From the NCBI RefSeq assembly GCF_030867145.1, contig NC_134454.1:64586308-64650307 (forward strand): a DNA stretch of 64,000 bases, read 5' to 3'. The notes under the pieces were generated by a model, which saw only the letters and a program-made list of their open reading frames with translations, did no database searches and was not told the DNA's origin. Positions within the stretch are counted from its first letter, which is position 1. Each line of letters starts with the position of its first letter. A program made the position numbers and the translations under genes. Below, piece after piece: positions 39,401 through 51,400 of the stretch. The DNA is from Opisthocomus hoazin (lineage: Eukaryota > Chordata > Aves > Opisthocomiformes > Opisthocomidae).

Positions 39401-42400
39401 CATTGCTGGCATCTCATGGAGTAGACGAACCTGTTTAAAAGTGACAGCCTGGTTGCTGTTCCTTACTTAACTTACAGGAGTTAACAAGTTGAGAAGCAAC
39501 CGTGAAGCAGGAGTAAAGATTTTTCAGCATGCGTTTTTGTCTGTATAATAAACTAGTCACCTTCAGTTGGCTCATTTGTTTCAAGGTTATGCCTTGATAA
39601 AATACCTTGCTGAAGACGAAGGAATTAGTTCTAGGCTGTAACACTAGTTGCAGTGTGTCTGCTTGTGTGCTGAAACATGATGCAGAGTTGTATATGGTAG
39701 TATTGCTAATCTGGGTCTGCATGCAGGAGTAGTAGTCATATCTGTTCAACGTTGTTGGAAGAATGTGGCTGTACGGCTTTCAGGACCTGAGGTGATGTCT
39801 CCATGTGGAACTTCACTGCTGAGCATCACAGTGCTCTCAGAACTAGTTCCAGCTCTCTACTGATTTCATTGCCCAGCATAGCATTATCTGCAGCTGAGTA
39901 CTGCAGTGAGATACTTAGCTTTCAGCTTCTAAAGAATTAGAATAGCATGTATTTAAATTTGAAGGGGAATTCAAAGAATTTTATTTGAGCAAAAAGAATA
40001 GGCAGAATGTGATGCTGTGTGCCATTTTGCAGCACTCACTGGGTGGAGGAGAACGTAGCCATTTTGATGGATGTTTCTGTTAGTGGTATTTACTATAACT
40101 GCTCTTACTGCCTGCTGTATAACTCGGAGCCCTACTAAGCTTGCTAGTAATTACCAGAAAATCAAGACTCTTACAGCTTTGACTCAAACATAAACAAGCT
40201 TTGTATCTTGAGTGACCATCCTAGCGATACTGCAAAACATTGTTAAGGAACACCATTTATAGTGCCAAATATGGGTAGTTGTACTTTACAGAACTCAAAG
40301 GAAAAAAGGGTTCTTGCTCTGAAGAGTTTGCAGTTTAAGTTAAGCATGCAGAACAAAGAAACAGGTGGGATGCAAAAGCAGACTCTAAATACTGAGAATG
40401 AGTGCAGTGATGACTGAATGTGGAGAAAAGAATTTTTTGAGGATGGATTTGGAGTTTTGGAGGATGCATTGAGAAAGCACATATTATGTAGTAATTCTTT
40501 CTCAAAGTCTGTCTATCTCTCTCAATTAAGATATATTTGTTGTTGAACTGAGATGAGACTCTGCTTAATGCAGTTCTGACTGTGTTCTTGACCATGCTTG
40601 TTTCAGCATAGTATCTTAGAACTGTAAACAAGTGTTCTGTTTTGGATTGGGTTGGGGAGGTTTTAGTTTGAGTGTGTTTTTCTCTTTGTTTTGTTTTTTT
40701 TACCTTGTTAGTTTTGTAGTTGAAAACAAAAACCGAGCTATGCATTAAGTGGTGTATATCAGGGTCTTGTGATATATTTAGAAATTACAATCCTTGCTCA
40801 TTACTAGGTTTTTGGCAACTGAAGATTCTCCTAGGAGAATGCCTCTTTTCTATCAGCAGATACCATGATTAAGAAAACAGTAGGATCTGATTCTCTATCA
40901 TCAGGTTTTTTTGGGGGGAAGATCATTTCATTACCCAAGTATTTGAAAATCTTTTCTGTTGAGGAGACAACTCCTTGAAAGGGAGTCAGTTACGCTGTAT
41001 AGTAGAAGACTATATGTAATACAGACTTCTGTGACTATAGTCTCTATTCATTTTGTTTGTTGGAAATTCCTTCTCTGTTTTGCAGTTGATGCTTTTATTC
41101 TTTGATGATGTTGTCAAATATTTGCACCGAAGCTTTATCTAGCTTTTGCTAAAGGTTTGTTAGAAATCTCATTCAATTATGATTCTGAATAACTGAGCCA
41201 GCATTTCTTCAATGTATGATTTTACTGAGGTTGGTGTTCTTTCACTGTACTACCAGGAGTATACACTCTTTATTTTCGGATTTTTTATACAAACCTATTT
41301 GCATTTGTTAAGCAGTCGTTTCCTGATGTTCCTTTGTGCTGATGACAGTGAGTGAGTTATTAAAAAATAAGATTTTAATAGCATTCTCATTATTTGTATT
41401 TCTTGAAAGCTAGTTACGGATTTTTTGTGCAGTATATTGCTATTGTTATCCCAGTCTACCCCCTGCTGGCTGCACAGTAGCATTAATTAGGTTATCATAT
41501 GGGACAAACAGCTGTTTCATTAGGGAGCTAGATTTATAGCAGAGAGTCAAGGTGAAAAATCTGTAGTAGAAGATGTCTAGAAAAATATCTTTGGAAAAAC
41601 AGAGTGGGTGGGTTCATGAAAGGCAGGTCCTGCTTGACCAACCTGATCTCCTTCTGTGACCAGGTGACCTGCCTAGTGGATGAGGGAAAGGCTGTGGATG
41701 TCATCTACCTGGACTGTAGTAAGGCCTTTGACACTGTTCCTCACAGCATTCTCCTGGAGAAACTAGCTGCCCATGTTTTGGATGGGTGTACGCTTCGCTG
41801 GGTAAAGAACCGGCTGAATGACCGAGCCCAGAGAGTGGTGGTGAATGGAGTTAAATCCAGCTGGCGGCCGGTCACAAGCGGTGTCCCCCAGGGCTCAGTT
41901 TTGGGTCTGGTCTTGTTTAACTTCTTTATCAGTGATCGGATGAGGGGATGGAGTGCTCCCTCAGTAAGTCTGCAGGTGACACCAAGCTGTGCAGGTACAA
42001 TCCTGGGCAAGGATCGTACCCTACGATCTACTTGACGGTAGGAAGGCTCTGCAGAAGGATCTGGACAGACTGGATCAATGGGCCGAGGCCAACTGTATGA
42101 GTTTCAACAAGGCCAAATGCTGGGTCCTGCACTTAAGTCACAACCCCAGGCAACACTACAGGCTTGGGGAGGAGCGGCTGGAAAGCTGCCCGGTGGAAAA
42201 GGACCTTGGGGTGTTGGTTGACAGCCAGCTGAACATGAGCCAGCAGTGTGCCCAGGTGGCCAAGAAGGCCAATGGCATCCTGGCTTGTATCAGGAATAGT
42301 GTGGCCAGCAGGAGTAGGGAGCTGCACCTGGAGTACTGTCTTCAGTTTTGGGCCGCTCACTACAAGAAAGATGTTGAGTTGCTGGGGCTTGTTCAGAGAA

Positions 42401-45400
42401 GGGCAGTGAAGCTGGTGAAGGTCTAGAGAACAAGTCTTATGAGGAGCGGCTGAAGTAACTGGGGCTGTTTAGTCTGGAGAAGAGGAGGCTGAGGGGAGAC
42501 CTTATTGTTCTCTGCAACTATCTGAAAAGAGGTTGTAGTGAGGCAGGTGTTGGTCCCCTCTCCCAAGTAACTAGCGATAGGACAAGAGGCAGTGGCCTCA
42601 AGTTGCGTCAGGGGAGGCTTAGATTGGATATTAGGAAAAATTTCTTTACTGAAAGAGTGGTCAGGCATTGGAACAGGCTGCCCAGGGAGGTGGTTGAATG
42701 ACCATCCCTGGAAGTGTTCAAAAAGCATGTAGATGTGGCACTTCGGGACATAGTGTAATAGGCATGGTGTTGTTGGGCAGATGGTCGGACTTGATGATCT
42801 TAGAATTCTTTTCCAACCTCTTATTCCATGATTCTTCCTCTTTCTCTTCTTATTACAACATAAGGGCATAGCTACACAGAACGCTTACAGTAAAGTATCG
42901 TTTCTGCACATACTGAGCTTACTAAATGAGAAGTGAACCTTTTGATTGGGATGCTTTTCCATCTGAAAGCAAGGATCACTGGAACCAGTTAAATATAATA
43001 CTAATGCAGATCTCTTTTATGTATATAGTATGTTTCTTGTCTTAAACATGGTAGCTTATCCAGTGATGAAGGTTGAAATAGTTTCTCAGCTCTCCCCTTT
43101 TGTGTCTTTAATAGAAATACCATTTGATGCTGTGAAATCAGTCAGATGATTGAAAGAGAAATGAACATTACTTCTTGATGTGCTCAATTCCACACAGTTG
43201 GTCAGCATTTTTCTTGAAGTGTGGCTTTCACTGTACGTAATGCTCTTGCCTTCCCAATGTTGAGAGGGAAGGGCTACTTCCAATGTGCAGCAGGCTGTAT
43301 CACTGCTTAGACACCCTATTATGGTAATCTCTTTTTTTGCCAGAGATTGTTGTTTATGTTCAACTTGTCATCTGCCATAATCATGCAGATCATTTTCTTT
43401 GATGCTGCCACCCAGTGGGGTTTTTTCTTCATCCTTTGTTTGTAGACACCTAATGTTGTCTACAAGTAGAATCCTTTTTTTTTTAAAGACCATTTCTATA
43501 ATTAGTTAAGATGATTCAGATTTCCAGTCCTGTGCTGCAACATGTTTTCAGTCCCTTGTAGGTGTCTATAACATGAAATAATAAAAAAAACTGTCTTTGT
43601 TTATTAGTACAAAGCCAGCACCAAATATGGTTTTTATGCTTAAAATGTCTTTCATTATTACTCTTAATCAGAAAGATTTAAATACTGATGCTAAAATGTT
43701 TCATAAAAGTGTGCCCCCAAGTACTTAACACATGTCAAAACACGCAAACCAAACCTAACATACATTTTCTCATTATTTTATAATACTACTTTGTATCTTG
43801 TAACATACGTTCCTCGTTATTTTAGGAGACTTTTAATCAAACTTAACACATAAATAGAAAATAAACTAGGAAAATAAATCAGTAGTAGTATTACAAAAAA
43901 GTCTTTCAGATTCTCTAGTAACATTCTGAAGCTATTGCTGTGTCTTTGAAACACAGAAATGAGGTAGTTTGTACTTTTGCAATAACAAATAAAATTGATT
44001 AACTTTTCCAGCTGTAATAATGAAACTCTTTTCATCAGGGAAGAAAACTCCACAGACAAACATAAAAACCCATCAGTATTTAGCGATATATATAAACCTC
44101 TGATGAAGCTGGGACAGTATTCCCACAGAAACTTAAAGCTCTTCTTGTAGTGTTGCCTGTATACAGTAGCAACATTGATGGTCTGACTGTTCAGAAACAT
44201 ACAAGACAGTATGGTATTTCTGTCATATACAGGAACACTGGCTACCTTTTCTTGTGATCACAGGGTGTCCATAGTCAGCTTGTAGAAGAACATAGCTTTC
44301 TATGCATTTCCAAGTGTCCAAAATTGTGGGCTTCTTTTATCCCTTCGGTCCTTGTTTTTGTGTCTTTCTGTCACTACTGTAGTGTCTTGCTTGATGGCTG
44401 ATAACTACATCAGCTGCCGCAAGCAGTGCTTTCAATGGCAGAGCTCCTGTCTGGCTCCACCCAGTAAGTCAAGCTGACTATTGCCTGGGAAGCCCATCGC
44501 TTTGGTGTTCTTCTGGCTGCAGTCACACTCTGAACTGCTTCCCAACACAGCCCTCTCTTACAAAGCCATGAGATCTGTTTCCAGCTACACATCTGACTTT
44601 GTTTTTGTTCGATGTGATGTTTGTACTGGACCTAATTTCATTGCCCATACTGTCTGATTTCCTGGGCCTCAGTATTGTCCTATGAACTTGTCTGTCTTGT
44701 TGCTACCATGAATTCTGGCACGTGCCTTTTCTTTGTAACTTATACTTAATTCAGTTCTTTTTATAATACCTACCTGAAGTTTAAGTGTCATCCTGTTTCA
44801 TGTCATCTGTTGTAACATGGCCAGTTTTTTTTTTTCAACCAGTGCTTATTTGCAGGCAATGTAATAAATGCTTGTTTTTAAACCAGGTGTTACAGACATG
44901 AACTCAGTATAGTAAGTGAACCTGCTTGTGCATGCATGAAATTTTAACAATTTAATGTTTGTGCTTGAAGATTGTACATGCAAAAGACAAACTGACTCTG
45001 GTAAATGAGAAGCTGCCTAGTTGCATAAACAGAAATACGTAGTATATTTGAGAGTTAGTTATTAGCCATGAATACAAATACATGGAGTTACACAAGGCTT
45101 TTCACAGAATCACAGAGTGGTAGGGGTTGGAAGGGACCTCTGTGGGTCATCTAGTCCAACCCTGTTTTATGTAGTGTTTGACCAATCAGTGTTGCTACTT
45201 TTATACTGGTGTTGTAGAACAGACTTTTCAAGCAGCTGTTACTTGTATATATTCTTTTGACAGGTAAAAGTAATAGGTTTGGCTTTGTCTGTTTCGGTTT
45301 TGTTTCCATTTTTTGGTTTTATTGTAAGTTAAAGTAGCTTGGTTAAATTAGTTTTTCTGAGACAGCCTTTGTATTTTTTATGCTTCTAATTCTTAGTGCT

Positions 45401-48400
45401 ATTTGCTAAATATGACATTATACCCTGTAAATTAGTATTTGAAATTCGTATTTTATAGATAACATTTAATGTCTCTACAGGAGATCTGTATTGCAAAGCA
45501 TAGTGAAAAGATCCAGCAGCACCACCAGAGTGAGGAGGAATACAAAATGCACCATACTGTTCAGCTAGTAAGTTTGAGTTTTCTGCTGTTGTTTAGCCTT
45601 TAATTAATAGCTTGCATTCCTCATTATACATTAATTAGGAGCATATTCAGAGTGATAGCTGTTTGAAAAAGGTTTTGTGTATCCCTGACCTGTGCACCAT
45701 GGATGTCTGTATCGTATTATGCTGGTAGTGGAGACTATATAGCTGTGTTACGATGACATTGAACCCAAGCAAATAAAACAGCTCTTTAATGCTAAGTTCA
45801 CAGTCTAAGTGATTACTGCTAGGGTTGGACTGCATGTAGTTTGTTATCATGTGCACACAGATGATTGTGGACATCACCCAAGTACAGCGTCAGGTATGCT
45901 GAGTAAGAAAGCCATACACATTTATTCTTCAATCTTAGTAAGTTTGTCTGCTGTTTTTCTTATTTCTACAAAACAAATCACCTGAAAAGCCTTGTAGCAG
46001 TTCCAGCTGTATGCTCCATGATTCCCTGCACAGTCTCATTGCAGAGAATAGGCTTGCTAGGCTGACTCTTGTGCTGAACATAGTAGACTTCATGTTAAAG
46101 AATATTCAAATTCTGGGCTAGGTCTTGGGAGTTGATATAGTATCAATATTTAATAAAGATCACTGACAAAGATGCATTGAAATCCAAGTCCCTTTAATTC
46201 AGGCTTCACTTAGATTAGTGAAAGTGATTCTGTTTCATCCTTATACATTTTTAACATTGATACAATTGTCCAGGAAGTCAGCTGCATAATTTATTTTATT
46301 AAAAGGTTACGTGTGAAAGGCAGTATGTATTGGCATACTGTTTCAGAAACTTAGAAAAATACTTTTTTTTTTTTTCAGTTCTTACAATAAGACAATGGAA
46401 TTTGCTGTGTGGATTATAGTCCATTTATCACTTTTTAAAATAAGACTTGACAAAGCTGAAGAATGTTCTTGTGCCTCAAAGACTATTATTATTGTAAAGC
46501 AGGTTTTCTGCCACTGGTTTTCATGAAGAATTTTAAAAGATAACCTCAAGGGTGTCCCAACCTGAAAACAAATACCCATTGCATTTTCACTATTCTTATT
46601 TAAAAACAAAACAACCAAAAAACCCCTGGAGTTTGAGACTGCTTCAGGAAAAGTTTGGTCTGATTGCATATGTAAGATACAGGTGTGGTGGTAGAACTAT
46701 CCTTTGTTCTTGCTATAATTTTTTCTTTATGGTTCTGTTTTAACTTCTCTGCCCCATTGATCTGTTGTTTTATTTTCACCACATGCTTCTGTTCCTCTTC
46801 ACCTTTTCCTGTTTACTAGTTTTCAGGCGTGTTCTCATCTTCCTCTCCCTAATGCATCTATACTTACTTCCTTCCAAATGACAGGATTTTGCTCTTTATG
46901 AAGGACGCCATACCACTAGCCGCCTTCTGAAAAAGGCAGGCAGGCCAACACTGCTTTTGTCTTGACTGAACGACAATAAAAGTTCACAAAAATTATCAGA
47001 ATTTTTAATTATGAAGATGAGCTTTAAGAGTAGTACTAAATGCTGTGAGTCATTGAAGAATTAAAGCTGCAGTTTCAGCTCAGGGTTTTTTCTTTATAGT
47101 CACTTGTTCTGTCACTTCTATAAATTCAGAACTTGCATGCAAAGACTTTTGCCTTCTGATAACTAGCATCCGCTTTTAATAAATTTGACTGAAGAGTAGT
47201 GTTTTGTTTCAGAGATGTAGTAACTTTGGAAGTTTTGTGAGAATGGGTGGGTAGTTAAAGGAGATGGATCCAAATGTGCTTTCACTGCAGTAAGGTTCCC
47301 AAACAAGAAAAAATACAACTGTCTTAGCTGCAAGAAAGAGCTTCAAGCCTTTCTTGAAGTGAGATTAACAGAAAATCAAGGTGGATTAAGTAATGACAAG
47401 TTGACTAAATGCAAAACTTTCATTTACTGTTGTAAACTCTAGTGAAAGTGTTTACTTAATTTGCTCAGTATTGAAGTCAAAACTTTGTGGCACTGAGTTC
47501 TGTGATTTCTTGCACTGTGAAAGTAGTAATATGACTTGTTTTAAATGGGCAGCCTTGCAGTTTGAATTGTTATTTAGTTCTTGGAATGAGAGAAAAAGGA
47601 TACTAGTTTGCTGCCTGGCTAATTTCTAACATGGTTAATTTAAGGGGGCGTTTTTCAGTATAATGTTCTATCACGTCTCTAGTTATTTCTTATCTTTCAA
47701 GTCTTAATAAGTCTTTGTATGTTCCAATTCCATATTGAAGTCTTTCTTTATTAAGCTTTATATACATGAAATGTGTAATATTTTTTCAGAGGGAGACAAA
47801 TGCCAGGTTTTGAAGTTCACGAATGTGTTTGAGAAGTAGATAGTTAGGTAATTGTTAACAATTAGAGTTATTTTAATTCGTTTCTTTTTTGCTAAACATA
47901 TCATTAGATGTAATATTTACATGTTTTCCATATATTTTCTCAGAAGAGAGATCAATTACAAGATGAAGAGGAAAGAAAGAGCTCCTGGGTTAGTCAGGAA
48001 CGACAGAAAACACTGGACAGACTTCGCACATTTAAACAGGTAACTGAAGAATTGTTGTTCTTTTCCAAAATATATTTTCCAGGGCTATACTAGGCTGTTA
48101 GCTATTCTCTTTCATTGTGCAGTTAACTGTTCTTTGGAAAATTTACAACAAAATACTGCACTGGTGGTAATGAATTCCTCTGGCCATTGCAGTCCCAGTG
48201 CCATATTAATCTTTTGTGCATTTCTTCATCTAGACCTTGTGACAAGACATTTAGCAAATGTTACTAAAAGAAGTATAATCTAAATGGTATTTCCCACAAA
48301 AAATATTACCATCTGACATACCCCCACTACCACTGATTGCTAGTACACCTGCCTATACTTGCCCCTTCATATTACAATGTAAGTATCAGAAAGTGGATAA

Positions 48401-51400
48401 AAAATGGAATGAAGGGGAGAGAATAAGGAAAGGGGTGGAAGTGCTAGAAAACCAAGACATTTTAATTGGCAAAGACTTTTTTGATTTTGCTGAATGCATA
48501 AAAAATACAGGTATGAGAATTTTCTTTACTGGAAAGCTATCTGGCTCAGCAGTACACTCTTTATATCCTTATCATTTGCAAGGCTTTTGAATTGCATAGC
48601 TTCAGTAAGTTAAAGCAGATTTACTTATTTTAACCAGCAACTGTTAATGAACTGACTTTATGTATGTTTATGTTATGATCTCTACTGCTTTAGGCCTACC
48701 ACAGCTGCATAAAAAGTATTAGACCTGTCTTTCAAAAGCAGTTTAATTTTTTGCATAGAAATGGCTACAGATGAAAGTAATATGCAAAGACAGATATTGA
48801 GGCAGAAAATTTAAGAACTAAATTAAAAATACTTTGGAAAGTCTCAATGTTTTATGTTTTCAAGAGATACCTTTGAAAATGGTATGATTCACATCTAGGG
48901 CCAGTGTATTAGGTCAGAGAGGACTTTGTTGCAGAGGAAGCCATTAACCAGTTTTAAAAAAGGAAAGCAAGAGGGAATTTTGAGCTTGAGTTTCCAGAAA
49001 AAGCAGTTTTGAATATATACTCTGGTTCTTAGTGAAATCCTAATTATAACCTACATGTATTCCTGACTACACCAATCACATGTAAATTGTGGCTTTATCA
49101 AAGTAAGAAAACAGATTATTTTTGCGTAAAGGTGAAGATATATTTGCTCTCTTTTTATATCCAGAGCAAAATGAATTAAAATAGCAGATGAATTCTACTT
49201 GCCTGAAAGGCAAACCGTAATGACAGGTACTTAAAATCTAGAATAGTGCATTGCATGTACTTACCTAATTGTCAATAACTTGCTCACTTTAGCGGTACCC
49301 TGGGCAAGTAATACTTAAATCAACCAGACTACGGCTGGCTCATGCAAGAAGAAAATGTGCAGCCAGCTCAGTGTCCTGTGCTGATCAGCCTCAATCTTTG
49401 CCAGCAACCATACAAATGCAAGAGAGAAGTGAAGAGGTGGAATTGGAAAATGCAATTCAGCCTTTGCAAGTACAGGAATCCACAAGCTTAGAACAACTTC
49501 AGGATATCTCATTACCTCTCAGTGGTGTTACCTCTGAACTGCCTCACATTAGTACTTCTCCACTCACCAGTAATGAGCTTCAACCAGAGACTGTCACTGT
49601 AGTACCGCTTCCTCCCCCTTTGCCTCCTCCACCTCCGCCTTTGCCCTCCAAGGAAGATGCCACCAAATCCTTAGAGAAAAGTGACAGCTTTGTTAAACGT
49701 CAAAGTGAGGAGAAGGGAGTCCAGCACTCTTCTGGTGTCCCACCAGCACATTTGTTTGACAGCAGTCAGCTAGTCAGTGCCAAGAAGAAGCTTAAGAAGA
49801 CCGGTGATCTAGAGGGTTTACAGAGAAGGAGAGGTAATGTTTTCATTTCTGTGTATTTAGTTGTAATGCACATCAGTTCCTATTTCGAGTTGCTCTATAG
49901 AAAAGTGTGTACTGTAATTCACTTACAACTATTGATATGAAATTTGTTAAATCCTTTTCAGCTGACAAATGTTGGCAACTCAAATCTTAGGACCTTTACG
50001 ACTGCATGCGGTATACTTGTTTGCTTATACAGAAAACACTTGTGAGACTGACTCTGATACACCATGTTAGACTAGCTAGAAAATGGAGCTGAACATTTTC
50101 TAAAAGAATCTTTTCCTATCTAGTTTACAGCCAGAACTGCAGATACTACATGCTTCACTTGAGGGTGCAGTGTTTTTTTAATAACAGAATTTTACATAAT
50201 TTATGACTCAGTAAAATGAATACTTGTCTTGGGACACAGGAAACCTTGAGAATGCTTCCTTCAAGGTTTCTCTAAATTTTCATACGAAAATCCACAAACC
50301 CTCACGTACCACTGAAAGCTGAGTAAGAATATATATGTTTAACTACAATTGGAAGTTAAATCTGTAATCGTTGAGCAAAGCATGTTAGTAAATAGAAGAT
50401 GAAAAACTTTTTTGGAAACTGAGCATAATGAATAGAACACAGGGCTGAGCAGGGAGATCTGTTACAACTTGTTGAGTCTGTGCTACTTGTTTTAACTGTT
50501 TATACCATATATAAGATGGGGAGAATGGCAGCCATGTTTGAATAAAATAATCCTGCTGTTTTGGTGAAACATGCTATACTGGAACAAAGTTTTTAATTGA
50601 AAATCAGAGATGGGATTTTCAAAACCACTCAGCTGAACTATTTTACTGCAGGTTGCTGAGAAAAAGTACCTCAGGTGGGCCCTGATTCGCACTGCTGTAA
50701 TACTGCTGTAATAACATTTTATTAAAAATTCTATCTGGGTCTGTCCATTACAACTACAGAAAACATCCCTCCATTGATATTTTCCCTCATCCAGATAAAA
50801 TAAAAATTAGAACTGTGTTGATCAATCAGACAGAAACAAGAGTGTTTCCTCTAGAATGGTCCTTAAATGACTGAAAACCCTTGAAACAACTGCGTTCATT
50901 ATCAATTTTGATGCTGCTGTGCTTAATTTTTCTTTTTCTGTAGTCCTGTTATTTATTTTTCTGATACTCATTTAATCTTGCAGTTTTATAAAAAGCATGT
51001 ATTGTGTGTACAATTTGATATACATCATAAAAGACAAATATAAAATGAAATTATATCCTCCCGCTTGAGAGTATTGTTAATATCTGCAGCAGCAGTCTAC
51101 CTGCTGCTCTGTATTCCCTGAGGTGTTCCAGGTCTCTAAGTGGCTTCAGAAATTTGTCTCTGACAGATGAGTGTGTTACAATCCTTCCTTCTTCCTTCAC
51201 ATGTGCTGTCCTGTATTCTCTTTTACTTCTCTCTTTTCCTTGTGTCTGTTCCAACTGTCTGGGCCACTGGCCTGATGGGCAAAGCCCACTTACAAATGCA
51301 AAACAGGTTTTAAAAATTATTTTGCAATATACAAAAAACCCCCCCTGGAGATGAATACTTTTGTATTGATTGATATGTGCTGCACATTGTATGTGCTGGT

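Larger units (their letters stand above)
38120..45480 (+). other. JMY: JMY intron 6 (7.4 kb)
   Basis: Contains a sense-strand CR1 (about 41602-42836) and a short antisense CR1 3' end (about 45103-45163). A GC-richer piece around 44400-44700 is unassigned. Minus-strand frames at 40745-40335 and 44200-43817 have no recognised domain and are treated as chance. Confidence 0.85.

Noticed and set aside
40335..40745. 136-codon minus-strand open frame in intron 6
   Set aside because: Low-complexity Lys/Thr/Ser-rich start, no recognised domain, AT-rich intronic context.
43817..44200. 127-codon minus-strand open frame with hydrophobic segments
   Set aside because: Hydrophobicity follows from T-rich codons on that strand. 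No family recognised and no neighbouring exon.
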